DNA of 64,000 nucleotides, from assembly GCF_010993735.1 (NCBI RefSeq), contig NZ_WQNI01000009.1, positions 248,001 through 312,000 of the forward strand. The letters run 5' to 3'. The notes under the pieces were generated by a model. The model was not told where the DNA came from. It saw nothing but the letters and a program-made list of their open reading frames with translations, and did no database searches. How positions within the stretch are numbered: position 1 is the stretch's first letter; each line of letters starts with the position of its first letter. Positions 17,625 through 26,179 of the stretch are shown here, one piece after another. The stretch comes from Chelativorans alearensis (GTDB lineage Bacteria > Pseudomonadota > Alphaproteobacteria > Rhizobiales > Rhizobiaceae). The position numbers were made by a program, and so were the translations under genes.

Positions 17625-18731
17625 TCAAGCCGCGGCTTTCGCCCGCTCCGGAAACAGCTTCGCCAGCCCCTCGGCGGAAGCCTCGGCGATCCCGCGCTCG
17701 GTGATCAGCCCGGTCACCAGCCGCGACGGCGTCACGTCGAAGGCGGGGTTGCCAGCGGGGGTCGCGTCGGGCGAGATGCGCACCTGCCGCGTCTTCCCGT
17801 CCTCGTCACGCCCCCACACCAGCGACACCTCGTCGCCCGAGCGCTCTTCGATGGGGATCTCCTTGACCCCGTCGCGCACCGTCCAGTCGATGGTCGGCGA
17901 AGGCAGGGCGACGTAGAAGGGAACGCCATTGTCCCGTGCGGCGAGCGCCTTCAGGTAGGTGCCGATCTTGTTGCACACGTCGCCATGGGCGGTTGTGCGG
18001 TCCGTGCCGACGATCACCATGTCCACTATGCCCCTCTGCATCAGGTGCCCGCCGGCATTGTCGACGATCAGCGTATGCGGCACGCCATGCCCCGCCATCT
18101 CCCACGAGGTGAGATGCGCTCCCTGGTTGCGCGGCCGCGTCTCGTCCACATAGACGTGGACGGGGATGTTCTCCTCCGTCGCCAGATAGATCGGCGAGGT
18201 CGCTGTGCCGTAGTCCACCGTCGCCAGCCAGCCGGCATTGCAGTGGGTGAGGATGTTCACCGGCTCGCCCGGCTTCTTGGACCTGGCGATCTCCCTGATG
18301 ATCTCCAGCCCGTGCTTGCCGATCGAGCGGTTCAAGTCCACGTCTTCATGGGCAATCTCCGCCGCGCGGCGATACGCCGCCTCTGCGCGTTCGGGCTCCG
18401 GCAGGGGCTTGAGCAGATTGCGCATCTCGTCCAGTGCCCAGCGCAGGTTGATGGCCGTGGGGCGCGTTGCGTGCAGCTCTTCCCACACCGCGTCGAGCGC
18501 CCCGTCGGACGGATCCTCGCGCATCCTGATCGCCACGCCGTATGCCGCCGTCACGCCAATCAACGGCGCCCCGCGCACCCACATGTCGCGGATGGCGGTG
18601 GCGATGCCCGCGACGTCGCGCACGTTTTCCACGCGGAACGCGTGCGGCAGCCAGCGCTGGTCGATGAGGTCGACGGACCAGCCGTCCACGTTCACCCAGA
18701 TGGTACGGTAGTGCTTGCCTGCGACTTTCAT
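17625..18731 (-). CDS. mtnA: S-methyl-5-thioribose-1-phosphate isomerase (or 5-deoxyribose-1-phosphate isomerase)
   Basis: A 368-residue aldose-ketose isomerase that converts methylthioribose-1-phosphate to methylthioribulose-1-phosphate in the methionine salvage and related DHAP-shunt pathways. The family motifs are intact: [13 protein letters not shown] near residue 53, catalytic Cys in [14 protein letters not shown] (near residue 162), and catalytic Asp in [19 protein letters not shown] (near residue 245). The start overlaps the mtnK stop by 4 bp. Close relatives (DrdI) use 5-deoxyribose-1-phosphate, so sequence alone does not settle the substrate. Confidence 0.92.
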   Translation of the reverse strand: MKVAGKHYRTIWVNVDGWSVDLIDQRWLPHAFRVENVRDVAGIATAIRDMWVRGAPLIGVTAAYGVAIRMREDPSDGALDAVWEELHATRPTAINLRWALDEMRNLLKPLPEPERAEAAYRRAAEIAHEDVDLNRSIGKHGLEIIREIARSKKPGEPVNILTHCNAGWLATVDYGTATSPIYLATEENIPVHVYVDETRPRNQGAHLTSWEMAGHGVPHTLIVDNAGGHLMQRGIVDMVIVGTDRTTAHGDVCNKIGTYLKALAARDNGVPFYVALPSPTIDWTVRDGVKEIPIEERSGDEVSLVWGRDEDGKTRQVRISPDATPAGNPAFDVTPSRLVTGLITERGIAEASAEGLAKLFPERAKAAA

Positions 18732-20014
18732 GACTGCCTCCCCGTCAAGGCGCCAGCGCGCCCTTCATCAAGCAGTTGCGCCAAGTGGTTGATCTCCGTG
18801 AGCGAGGCGATGTGGCGCCGGTTCACCGCGATGTGACGCCCGAGCTTGAGCGCCGCGGCCTCGCAGGTCGCCCTCAGCCCCGTATCCTCGATATCCTCGA
18901 AGTCGGCATTGTGGGCGAGGCCGAGGATGCGCCGGTGCATCTCCACCCCGGCAAAGCCCAGCATGTCGGTCCAGATCTCGTGCAGCACATGGCCGAGCGC
19001 CTGTTCGGCTCCCAGCGCGTCGCCCTGATCCTCGTAGAGGCAGCTAGGATACAGCATGCCCGCGCGCTCCGTGCGCCACAGCCGGGAAAACTCCGCCCGG
19101 AAGACGGCCCACGTGTCCTCGATCACCTGCAATAGATAGGCGCGCATTGCGTCACGGGAACCCCCGGCCTCGTGGCCTTTCTGCGAGAAGAAGGCCATCC
19201 AGTAGTTGGCGAGCAGCATGCCGACGTCGAAGGCAATGGGGCCGTAGAAGGCGAATTCGGGATCGATGACGCGCGTATCCTTAGCCGTCACCATCACCGA
19301 GCCGGTATGCAGGTCGCCATGCACCAGCGTCTCGGCCTTGGCGGCGAAGAGATGCTTCATCCTCTGCGCTTCGACCTTGAGGTCGCGGTCAGCCCTCAGC
19401 TCCGCCACCACCGGGTCGAGCTCCGGCGTGTGCCGGTTCATGGGTGCGTCGAAATAGGGATCGGTGAAGACGAGGTTCTCGGTGATGTCGCAAAGCTCGG
19501 TGTTGTCGGCAAACAGCGCCAGGTCCGCCTTGCGTTCGCGCGTCTCCATGTGGAAGTCCGAGCCGCGGAAGAGCGTGCGCGCCATGAAGAGCCCGAGGTC
19601 CTCGGCGATCCTCGGAAGCCGTTCCCCCTTGATGAGCGCGCGCCGCAGGATGATGTGCGGCGACAGATACTCCATGACGATCAGCGCCTGAGCCTCGTCG
19701 AAGAAAAAGACCGCCGGCACCGATCCCGGCGCCCGCTTTTCCTGCCGCGTCAGCGCGTGATACTCGAAGAAGGAGCGTTTCAGCGGCAGCGGCCAGCTGT
19801 CGCCGACGAGCCGCACATAGGGAAGCGCCTGCTTGACGACGACGCTGCCCACCTCGCCCTCGGCGATGAAGACGAGGTTGAGGTTGCCGTCGCCCACCTC
19901 GCGCACCTTCCAGCGCTCCGGCGCCGCACCGACCCGCTCCGCAACGGCCGGAATCGCACTCAGCCGCGGGGCCAGCGTCTCCACCGTCAACGCCTGAAAC
20001 GCGTCTTCCTTCAT
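18728..20014 (-). CDS. mtnK: S-methyl-5-thioribose kinase
   Basis: A 428-residue APH/choline-kinase-fold sugar kinase that phosphorylates C1 of 5-methylthioribose. The signatures are the Brenner loop [11 protein letters not shown] (near residue 233) and the metal-binding [15 protein letters not shown] (near residue 253). The ATG at 20014 is preceded by GAGGAGG; an in-frame start at 20122 is rejected because it lies inside the operator palindrome. Translational coupling to mtnA and a divergent sugar importer argue that it acts on an imported pentose derivative rather than only on recycled MTA. Confidence 0.93.
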   Translation of the reverse strand: MKEDAFQALTVETLAPRLSAIPAVAERVGAAPERWKVREVGDGNLNLVFIAEGEVGSVVVKQALPYVRLVGDSWPLPLKRSFFEYHALTRQEKRAPGSVPAVFFFDEAQALIVMEYLSPHIILRRALIKGERLPRIAEDLGLFMARTLFRGSDFHMETRERKADLALFADNTELCDITENLVFTDPYFDAPMNRHTPELDPVVAELRADRDLKVEAQRMKHLFAAKAETLVHGDLHTGSVMVTAKDTRVIDPEFAFYGPIAFDVGMLLANYWMAFFSQKGHEAGGSRDAMRAYLLQVIEDTWAVFRAEFSRLWRTERAGMLYPSCLYEDQGDALGAEQALGHVLHEIWTDMLGFAGVEMHRRILGLAHNADFEDIEDTGLRATCEAAALKLGRHIAVNRRHIASLTEINHLAQLLDEGRAGALTGRQS

Positions 20015-20082
20015 TCTTTTGCCTCCTCCCGTCTCCTCCAGCGGTTGTGGAACAGGGCACCGACCATCCACAATCCCGACCC

Positions 20083-20144
20083 ACGCTAGCAAGGCTCTGT
20101 CATTTGTCAATGATGTTGACAAATGCTTGGCCTGTGCCTAGCGT
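20083..20144. promoter_or_regulatory. Divergent promoter pair for mtnKA and the sugar ABC operon
   Basis: Two sigma70-like promoters face away from each other. Leftward: TTGACA (complement of 20105-20110), a 16-bp spacer, TAGCGT (complement of 20083-20088). Rightward: TTGACA (20116-20121), a 17-bp spacer, TAGCGT (20139-20144). The two -35 boxes are the two arms of the central palindrome, so one bound regulator would block both operons. Confidence 0.65.
20101..20125. promoter_or_regulatory. Probable SorC-family operator between mtnK and the ABC operon
   Basis: A perfect palindrome with arms CATTTGTCAA (20101-20110) and TTGACAAATG (20116-20125) and a 5-base centre. The same TTGACA/TGTCAA half-sites recur in the palindrome before the SorC-type regulator gene at 27.2 kb, so that protein is the likely ligand-responsive repressor. 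Confidence 0.75.
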
Positions 20145-20161
20145 CGTTCTGGGAGGAAGTC

Positions 20162-21670
20162 ATGGCAGAGGACGCCACTTTCCGCATTGCGGGTCTCGGC
20201 AAGTCGTTCGGCCGCAACGAGGTACTGCGCGGCATCTCGCTGGAATTGCGCGCCGGCGAGGTGACCGTGCTGATGGGCGCCAACGGCGCCGGCAAGTCCA
20301 CCCTCGTCAAGATCATGAGCGGCATCCACCGTGCCGACAGCGGTTCCATGGCGCTGGGCGCCTCCCCCTTCGCGCCCGCCACACCCGCCGAGGCGATGCG
20401 CGCCGGCGTCGTCACCGTGCATCAGAACATCGACGACGGCGTGGTCGGCACGCTCGACGTCGCCACCAACCTCGTCCTCGACCGGCTCAACGGTGCCGGT
20501 CGTGGCACCTTCTTCAACCCCCGCCGTGTGCGCCGCGAAGCGCGGGAGGTCGCAAGCCGCATGGGGCTCGCCATCGACCTGTCCGCCGATGTTACCGAGC
20601 TTGCGCTGGCCGACCGGCAGATGGTGGCCATCGCCCGCGCCATGGCACACGAGCCGAAGGTGATGATCCTCGACGAGCCCACCTCGTCCTTGTCGAGCAA
20701 CGAGGCCGAGCGCCTCTTCGCGCTTATCGAACGCCTGCGCGCCCGCGGCGTCGCCATCCTCTACATCTCGCACCGCATGTCCGATATCCGCCGCGTGGCC
20801 GACCGCATTATATCCTTGCGCGACGGGCGCATCACCGGCCTCTTCGAAAAGCCGCTCGACTACGAGGGCGCGGTCAACGCCATGCTGGGGCAGAGCCTGG
20901 GGGTGAGCGGCGTTGCCTCGCAGGCGGCAACGCGGGCGATCTTCGCAGCAAGCGGTCTGCAGCTTGCCGAGGGCACGCCGCCGTTCTCGCTCGAACTCGG
21001 CGCCGGCGAGGTGGTGGCCGTCACCGGCCTCGTCGGCGTCGGCAAGACGCGGCTGGCCGAAATCCTCTTCGGCATCCAGGCTCCGCTCGCCGGCGAAATG
21101 CACCTCGACGGCAGCCCCTACGCGCCGGCAACCCCCACCGAGGCCATCCGCCGCGGCGTCTTCCTGGTCGCCAAGGACCGCGCCAAGACCGGCATCGTGC
21201 CCGATTTCAACATTTACGAGAACATGAGCCTGCCCTTCCTGCCGCGCTTCTCGCATTTCGGCATGGCCAGGCGCCGGGCAGAACGCGCCGCCGCGCGCCG
21301 CCAGATCGCCGACCTCAAGGTGGTCTGCCGCTCCGAGCGCGACGATCTCGCCACCCTTTCGGGCGGCAACCAGCAGAAGGTGACGGTCGCGCGCTGGCTG
21401 TCGCAGTTCTCCCGGATGCTCATCCTCGACGAGCCCTTCCAGGGAGTCGACATCGCCGCCCGCCACGACATCGCGGCCAAGCTGCGCGAGAGCGCCGCCA
21501 AGCGGGCAACGCTCCTGTTCCTGACGGAACTCGACGAGGCCTTGGAGACGGCAGACCGCATCCTCGTCATGTCCGAGCACACAATCGTCGGCGAGCATTT
21601 GAACCGGGACGTGGACATGGATCGCCTGCTGGCCGAGGTGGCGGGCAAAGGGCTTCAGGGCGCGGCGTGA
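20162..21670 (+). CDS. Ribose-type sugar ABC importer ATPase (double domain)
   Basis: A 502-residue RbsA/XylG-like protein with two ATPase halves. The first half has an intact Walker A (GANGAGKSTLVK, near residue 39) and Walker B (VMILDEPTSSLSSNE). In the second half the P-loop is shifted to GLVGVGKTRLAE, with LSGGNQQKVTVARWL and LILDEPFQGVDIAAR; such divergence of one site is usual in RbsA-like proteins. The start at 20162 follows GGGAGGAA and excludes 13 upstream residues. It opens an operon with a permease and a binding protein. Confidence 0.92.
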   Translation: MAEDATFRIAGLGKSFGRNEVLRGISLELRAGEVTVLMGANGAGKSTLVKIMSGIHRADSGSMALGASPFAPATPAEAMRAGVVTVHQNIDDGVVGTLDVATNLVLDRLNGAGRGTFFNPRRVRREAREVASRMGLAIDLSADVTELALADRQMVAIARAMAHEPKVMILDEPTSSLSSNEAERLFALIERLRARGVAILYISHRMSDIRRVADRIISLRDGRITGLFEKPLDYEGAVNAMLGQSLGVSGVASQAATRAIFAASGLQLAEGTPPFSLELGAGEVVAVTGLVGVGKTRLAEILFGIQAPLAGEMHLDGSPYAPATPTEAIRRGVFLVAKDRAKTGIVPDFNIYENMSLPFLPRFSHFGMARRRAERAAARRQIADLKVVCRSERDDLATLSGGNQQKVTVARWLSQFSRMLILDEPFQGVDIAARHDIAAKLRESAAKRATLLFLTELDEALETADRILVMSEHTIVGEHLNRDVDMDRLLAEVAGKGLQGAA

Positions 21671-21691
21671 AGGAAGTGGAGAGTTCAACTC

Positions 21692-22753
21692 ATGGACAGT
21701 AACCTGGCCGAGAAACCGACGGCTGAAATGCGCGAGACGACGCCCGCCCGTCCGCGCCTTCCGCTGCGCGCGCTCGTCATCCGCTACGGCTTTCTCGCCC
21801 TCCTTGCCGGCCTCGTCGTCTTCTTCTCGCTGGCCACGCGCGGCTTCGCCTCGCCGCAGGCCGCTGTCTTCATCCTGCAGTCGGTCTCCATCACCGGCAT
21901 CCTGGCGCTCGGCGTCACGGCCACCCTGGTCGTCGGCGGCTTCGACCTTTCCATCGGCTCCATCGCCACCTCCGCCATGATGGCAGCCGCCTATGTCATG
22001 GTCATCCTGGAGCAGAACGCCTTCGTTGCCGTCGTCGCCTGCCTCGCCATCGGCGCTTTCGTCGGCCTCATCAACGGCCTCATCATCTGCTATATGCGCG
22101 TGCCCGATCTGCTCGCCACCCTGGGCATGATGTTCCTGCTCATCGGCCTGCAGCGCATCCCCACCGAGGGCCGCTCCATCGCTGCAGGCATGACCATGCC
22201 CGACGGCTCCACCGCCGAGGGCACCTTCAGCGCCGCCTTCCTGGCGCTCGGTCGCCACCGCTTCGACTTCTTTATCGAAAACCTGGTGCCGGCCGCGGTG
22301 GTGGTGCTCATCGTGCTCGCCGTCCTCATCTGGTTCTTCCTCGAATACACCCGCTTCGGCCGCATGATGTATGCCGTGGGCTCTAATGCGCGCGCCGCAG
22401 AGTTCGCCGGCGCACCGGTCAAGGCCTACAAGATCTGGGCCTATGTCATCTCCGGCGTCTTCGCATCCATCGGCGGCATCCTCTTGGCCGCCCGTCTCGG
22501 CCGCGGCGACATCGCTTCGGGCAACAACCTTCTGCTCGACGCGGTCGCCGCCGCCCTCATCGGCTTCGCCGTCCTGGGCGCGGCCAAGCCAAACGCCTTC
22601 GGCACGGCCATCGGCGCGCTTTTCGTCGGCGTGCTGCTCCAGGGGCTGACCATGATGAACGTGCCCTATTACACACAGGATTTCGTCAAGGGGGCGGTGC
22701 TGGTCGTCGCGCTCGTATTCACTTTCGCACTGCTTGGCCGCAACGGCCGGTAG
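21692..22753 (+). CDS. Ribose-type sugar ABC importer permease
   Basis: A 353-residue inner membrane protein of the RbsC/BPD_transp_2 family with about 8-10 hydrophobic helices. Recognisable motifs are LVVGGFDLSIGSIATSAMM (near residue 75) and the G-S-N-xxAAxFAG loop (VGSNARAAEFAGAPVKAYK, near residue 230). It should form a homodimeric pore for the RbsA-type ATPase just upstream (21-bp gap). Confidence 0.92.
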   Translation: MDSNLAEKPTAEMRETTPARPRLPLRALVIRYGFLALLAGLVVFFSLATRGFASPQAAVFILQSVSITGILALGVTATLVVGGFDLSIGSIATSAMMAAAYVMVILEQNAFVAVVACLAIGAFVGLINGLIICYMRVPDLLATLGMMFLLIGLQRIPTEGRSIAAGMTMPDGSTAEGTFSAAFLALGRHRFDFFIENLVPAAVVVLIVLAVLIWFFLEYTRFGRMMYAVGSNARAAEFAGAPVKAYKIWAYVISGVFASIGGILLAARLGRGDIASGNNLLLDAVAAALIGFAVLGAAKPNAFGTAIGALFVGVLLQGLTMMNVPYYTQDFVKGAVLVVALVFTFALLGRNGR

Positions 22754-22787
22754 GCGGGACATCGGGAAGGTAAAAGTGGAGGAAACC

Positions 22788-23843
22788 ATGAAATTCTCAC
22801 GCAGACATCTGGGCAGGCTCGCCGCCGGCCTTCTGGGGGCAAGCATGCTGTGGCCGGCGGCCGCAGGCGCGCAGGACATGCCCGCCCCCTTCGACAATCC
22901 GGGCGACGTGGAGATTGCGCTGGTGCGCTATCTTTCGACCGGCGATTTCTTCCAAGCCTATCTGTCGGGCGTCGAGGCCCAGGCCAAGGCGCTTGGTGTC
23001 AACCTGCGCGTCTTCGACAGCCGCCAGGACGCGGCCCTTCAGGCCGACATGGTGGACCAGGCGATCGCGCTCGGCGTCGACGGCATCGTCATCCAGCACG
23101 GCCTGACGGAATCCATGAAGGAAGCCGCGCAGCGCGCCGTGGACGCCGGCATCAAGGTCGTCGCCTTCGACGTCAACGTGGAGAACGAGGCGATCCCGCA
23201 GATCGAGCAGTCCGACCGCGACCTTGCCCGCCTGGCGCTCGAACAGGCGATTAAGGACAATGGCGAAGAGTGGAAGGCGGGCTATGTCTACGTCGCCGGC
23301 ATCGCGCCGCTCGACCGGCGCAACGAGACCTGGGTAGAGTTCAAGGAGAAATATCCGGGCATCGAGGAAGTCGCGCAGTTCGGCACGCTCGACAACCCGA
23401 TCGCCAACTCCGTCGCCAACCAGGCGCGGTCCGTGCTCTCGGCCAACCCGGACGTCCAGGTCGTGTTCGCCCCCTATGACGAGTTCGCCAAGGGTGTGAA
23501 GATCGCCGTCGACGAGGCGGGCATGTCCGACGCGATCAAGATCTACTCCGCCGACATCTCGACGGCCGACATCTCCGCCATGCGCGAGCCCGGCAGCGCC
23601 TGGGCGGCGACGGCCGCCACCAATCCGGCCGTGGTCGGCGAGGTCTCCGTCCGCGCGCTCGCCATGCTTCTTGCCGGCGAGGACCCCGGCCAGAACGTCA
23701 TCGTCCCGCCGACGCTGATCACGCAGGCCCAGCTCAACGAGGAGGACATCAAGAACATGGAGGAACTGTCGCAGAAACTGCCGCAGTTCGCCCATGCCGA
23801 TGTCGCGGTGCCGGAATGGATGCCGCTGCCGCCGCGGGATTGA
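22788..23843 (+). CDS. Periplasmic sugar-binding protein, ribose-binding type
   Basis: A 351-residue Peripla_BP_4 family protein with a signal peptide (about residues 1-27, ending AAGAQ). It has the two-lobe pattern of ribose/rhamnose-binding proteins, with EIALVRYLSTGDFFQAYLSG at the ligand-facing first lobe and DGIVIQHGL in the first hinge. The ATG at 22788 follows GGAGGAAACC. The ligand is probably 5-methylthioribose, 5-deoxyribose or a related pentose, inferred only from the kinase, isomerase and aldolase alongside. Confidence 0.9.
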   Translation: MKFSRRHLGRLAAGLLGASMLWPAAAGAQDMPAPFDNPGDVEIALVRYLSTGDFFQAYLSGVEAQAKALGVNLRVFDSRQDAALQADMVDQAIALGVDGIVIQHGLTESMKEAAQRAVDAGIKVVAFDVNVENEAIPQIEQSDRDLARLALEQAIKDNGEEWKAGYVYVAGIAPLDRRNETWVEFKEKYPGIEEVAQFGTLDNPIANSVANQARSVLSANPDVQVVFAPYDEFAKGVKIAVDEAGMSDAIKIYSADISTADISAMREPGSAWAATAATNPAVVGEVSVRALAMLLAGEDPGQNVIVPPTLITQAQLNEEDIKNMEELSQKLPQFAHADVAVPEWMPLPPRD

Positions 23844-23865
23844 GGCGATTTCGCCGTAGAATATG

Positions 23866-23895
23866 AAGGGCGGCTCTTGGGCCGCCCTTTATTGC
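23866..23895 (+). terminator. Rho-independent terminator of the sugar ABC operon
   Basis: A perfect 9-bp GC-rich stem, AAGGGCGGC (23866-23874) and GCCGCCCTT (23881-23889), with a 6-base loop, followed by TATTG. It lies 23 bases past the binding-protein stop codon. Confidence 0.82.
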
Positions 23896-23934
23896 GTTTG
23901 GATTGAGGCATTTCAGGGAAATAGGCGGCGTCAC

Positions 23935-23967
23935 GCTCTCGTGGTTCGACAAGCTCACTATGAGGGC
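23935..23967. repeat. Dispersed palindromic repeat, copy 2
   Basis: The core TCGTGGTTCGACAAGCTCAC (starting at 23939), followed by TATGAGGG, is the same core as the repeats at 4.5 and 24.0 kb. A 15-base perfect hairpin TTGGGCGCAGCCCAA follows immediately downstream. Confidence 0.7.
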
Positions 23968-24017
23968 TTGGGCGCAGCCCAACGTTCAGCGTTGAGGATT
24001 GCAGGGCCGCCTGCCTG

Positions 24018-24060
24018 CCTTCACCCTCATGGTGAGCTTGTCGAACCACGAGGGTGAAGG
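24018..24060. repeat. Dispersed palindromic repeat, copy 3 (inverted)
   Basis: A copy in the opposite orientation to copy 2, with perfect 10-bp arms CCTTCACCCT (24018-24027) and AGGGTGAAGG (24051-24060) around the shared core. Copies 2 and 3 together fill the gap between convergent operons and can form one larger cruciform. Confidence 0.75.
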
Positions 24061-24077
24061 CACCCACCGTCAGGCCT

Positions 24078-26132
24078 TTACCGCAGCGCCGCCGCGATAT
24101 TCCCGCCATCCACGGTCGTCACATCCGCCGTCGTGCGCTCCGCCAGCGCCTGGTGCAGGAAGGCCTGCGCCACGTCTTCCGCGCGCACCTCCAGCCCCAG
24201 CAGGTTGCCGCCCATATAGTCCTTCTCCGACACCCCGCGCGCCTTGGCGCGGCTGGCGATCATCTCGTCGGTCAACAGCCCGGAGCGGATGCGGTCGGCA
24301 TTGACCGCGTTGGAGCGGATGCCGTCGGCCCCGTAGTCGAGGGCGTATTGGCGGGAGAGGAACAGGGTGGCGGCCTTGGGCAGCCCGTAGGCACCGAAAT
24401 TGGCGCCGGGATTCACTGCCTGCTTGGACGTGTTGAAGAGAAGCACACCGCCGGTCTTCTGCATCTGAAAGATGCGCACGGCGTTCTGCGCCACGCTCTG
24501 GTGGGCGAAGAAGTTGAGCTCGAAGCTCTTGCGCAGGGTGGCGTCGTCGAGCTCGCCGATCCTGCCCTGCCAGGCCGCACCTGCGTTCGAAATGGCGATG
24601 TCGACACCGCCATAGACCTCCACCGCGCGGTCGAAGGCGGCGCGCACGGAGGCGAGGTCCGTCACATCGGCACCGACACCGGTCGCGGCGTTGCCCACTT
24701 CCTTGGCGACTGCCTCGGCCTTCCCGGCGTCGAGGTCCACCAGCACCACATGCGCGCCCTGGGCGGCGAAGAGCCTGGCCGTGGCGGCACCGATGGCGCC
24801 GGCGCCGCCGGTGATCAGCATCACCTGGCCGGACAGCGCCTTCGGCTTGTTGGCGGCGAGCTTGGCCTGCTCCAGCGACCAGTATTCGAGTTCGAAAAGG
24901 TCAGAAAGGGCGAGCGGATGGAAGGAGCCGACGGTCTCCGCCCCGGTCACCGCCTCCACCAGCATCTCGCCGCAATCGGCCGCGATCTTCGCTTCCTTCA
25001 TGCTGCGCCCGTGGCCGAAGAGGCCGAGGCCCCGAACGAGGGTAAGCCGCGGCATGGGGTCGAGCATGGTGCGCTTGACGTCGTCGCGCGCGTCGTTGCT
25101 CTCGAAATAACCACGATAGCGGGCGGAGAACTCCGCCACCTTCGCGCGGATCGTCTCGCCGTACTCCTCGAGCTTACCCGCCTCCGGCGCCGGCAGCACC
25201 ATCGGGCCGGTCTTGATGCGGATGGAAAGATCGGGCGTGGAAACGCCGCGCGTGGCAAGCTCCTCAGCAGTCTCGGCGTTCACATAGTCGAGTATCTTCG
25301 GCGAGGTACGGAAATCCGAGACCATGCGGCCGAAGCGGCCCTCCCCCTCGGGAATAGCGATGGCGCCGCGCAGATAGGGTCCGATCTCGGCCGGCTTGGC
25401 GAGCGCTGCGGGCGGCGTCACGGTGGCGAAGGGCTTCTTGCCCTTCCGCGCCACGCAATCCTCGGCCATGGTCACGAACTCGATCATCAGATCGTAGGCT
25501 TCCTTCGCCCCTTCGGCGAAGGTGAAGATGCCGTGCTTGTCGAGGATGAATCCTTCCATGGAAGGGTCGGCGTCGTAGATGTCGGCGGCCGCCTTGGCGA
25601 GGTCGAAGCCGGGCTTGATGTAGGGCACGAAGCCGAGGCGCTTGCCGAAGACCTCGCGGCACAGCGGTTCGCTGTCCTCCTGGTCGACCAGCGCCAGAAT
25701 GGCGGTGGAATGCGTGTGGTCGACGAATTTGTGCGGCAGGAAGGCGTGCAGCAGCGTCTCGATGGAGGGGTTGGGAGCATAGGCGTCGATGAGGTTGGCG
25801 CGCTGCATGGCCACCATGTCCTCGTCCGAAAGCGCGTCGAGCTTGCGGGCGGCCAGAAGCGCGTCCATCTTCACCGCCGGCAGGCCGGCAGGCTCGATGA
25901 CGCCCATATCCCAGCCGCTGCCCTTGACGCAGAGCACGTCCCATTCCTGGCCGAGAATGTCCGTCGCCCTGGTCTTCAGCGAGGTGTTGCCGCCGCCGTG
26001 CAGCACCAGCCGCGGCTCGCCGCCAAGCAGGCGGGTCGTGTAGACCCTGAGCGCCAGGTCGCGGCCAACGCCCTTTTCGGCATAGTCCTCGACAAGCTTT
26101 TCGGCATGGCTGTCGTTCCAGAGATTCTGCAT
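24078..26132 (-). CDS. Bifunctional class II aldolase / short-chain dehydrogenase (RhaD type)
   Basis: A 684-residue fusion. Residues about 20-330 are a zinc-dependent class II sugar-phosphate aldolase (LHGGGNTSLK, KGSGWDMG, zinc-binding HTHSTAIL, LDKHGIFTF). Residues about 430-680 are an SDR domain (GGAGAIGAATARLF, ISNAGAAW, catalytic YGLPK). The RhaD family cleaves L-rhamnulose-1-phosphate to DHAP and lactaldehyde and then processes the aldehyde. No rhamnose isomerase or kinase lies here; instead mtnK and mtnA are close by. I infer cleavage of 5-methylthioribulose- or 5-deoxyribulose-1-phosphate to DHAP plus an aldehyde, with redox conversion of the aldehyde by the SDR half. Confidence 0.9.
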   Translation of the reverse strand: MQNLWNDSHAEKLVEDYAEKGVGRDLALRVYTTRLLGGEPRLVLHGGGNTSLKTRATDILGQEWDVLCVKGSGWDMGVIEPAGLPAVKMDALLAARKLDALSDEDMVAMQRANLIDAYAPNPSIETLLHAFLPHKFVDHTHSTAILALVDQEDSEPLCREVFGKRLGFVPYIKPGFDLAKAAADIYDADPSMEGFILDKHGIFTFAEGAKEAYDLMIEFVTMAEDCVARKGKKPFATVTPPAALAKPAEIGPYLRGAIAIPEGEGRFGRMVSDFRTSPKILDYVNAETAEELATRGVSTPDLSIRIKTGPMVLPAPEAGKLEEYGETIRAKVAEFSARYRGYFESNDARDDVKRTMLDPMPRLTLVRGLGLFGHGRSMKEAKIAADCGEMLVEAVTGAETVGSFHPLALSDLFELEYWSLEQAKLAANKPKALSGQVMLITGGAGAIGAATARLFAAQGAHVVLVDLDAGKAEAVAKEVGNAATGVGADVTDLASVRAAFDRAVEVYGGVDIAISNAGAAWQGRIGELDDATLRKSFELNFFAHQSVAQNAVRIFQMQKTGGVLLFNTSKQAVNPGANFGAYGLPKAATLFLSRQYALDYGADGIRSNAVNADRIRSGLLTDEMIASRAKARGVSEKDYMGGNLLGLEVRAEDVAQAFLHQALAERTTADVTTVDGGNIAAALR

Positions 26133-26179
26133 CGTCTTCCCATATATCGTTTGTCAGGTTGCGGCTGGCGGCCTGGCCG

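Noticed and set aside
20138-22897. A 919-codon open frame on the minus strand opposite the sugar ABC operon
   Set aside because: It is a mirror of GC-rich codon use in three well-recognised plus-strand genes. Its translation is low-complexity Gly/His/Asp-rich with no family motif.
24078-26132. Assignment of the bifunctional aldolase/SDR as part of a rhamnose operon
   Set aside because: The protein is RhaD-like, but rhamnose isomerase, mutarotase and rhamnulokinase genes are absent while MtnK and MtnA are linked, so a plain rhamnose call is not supported.
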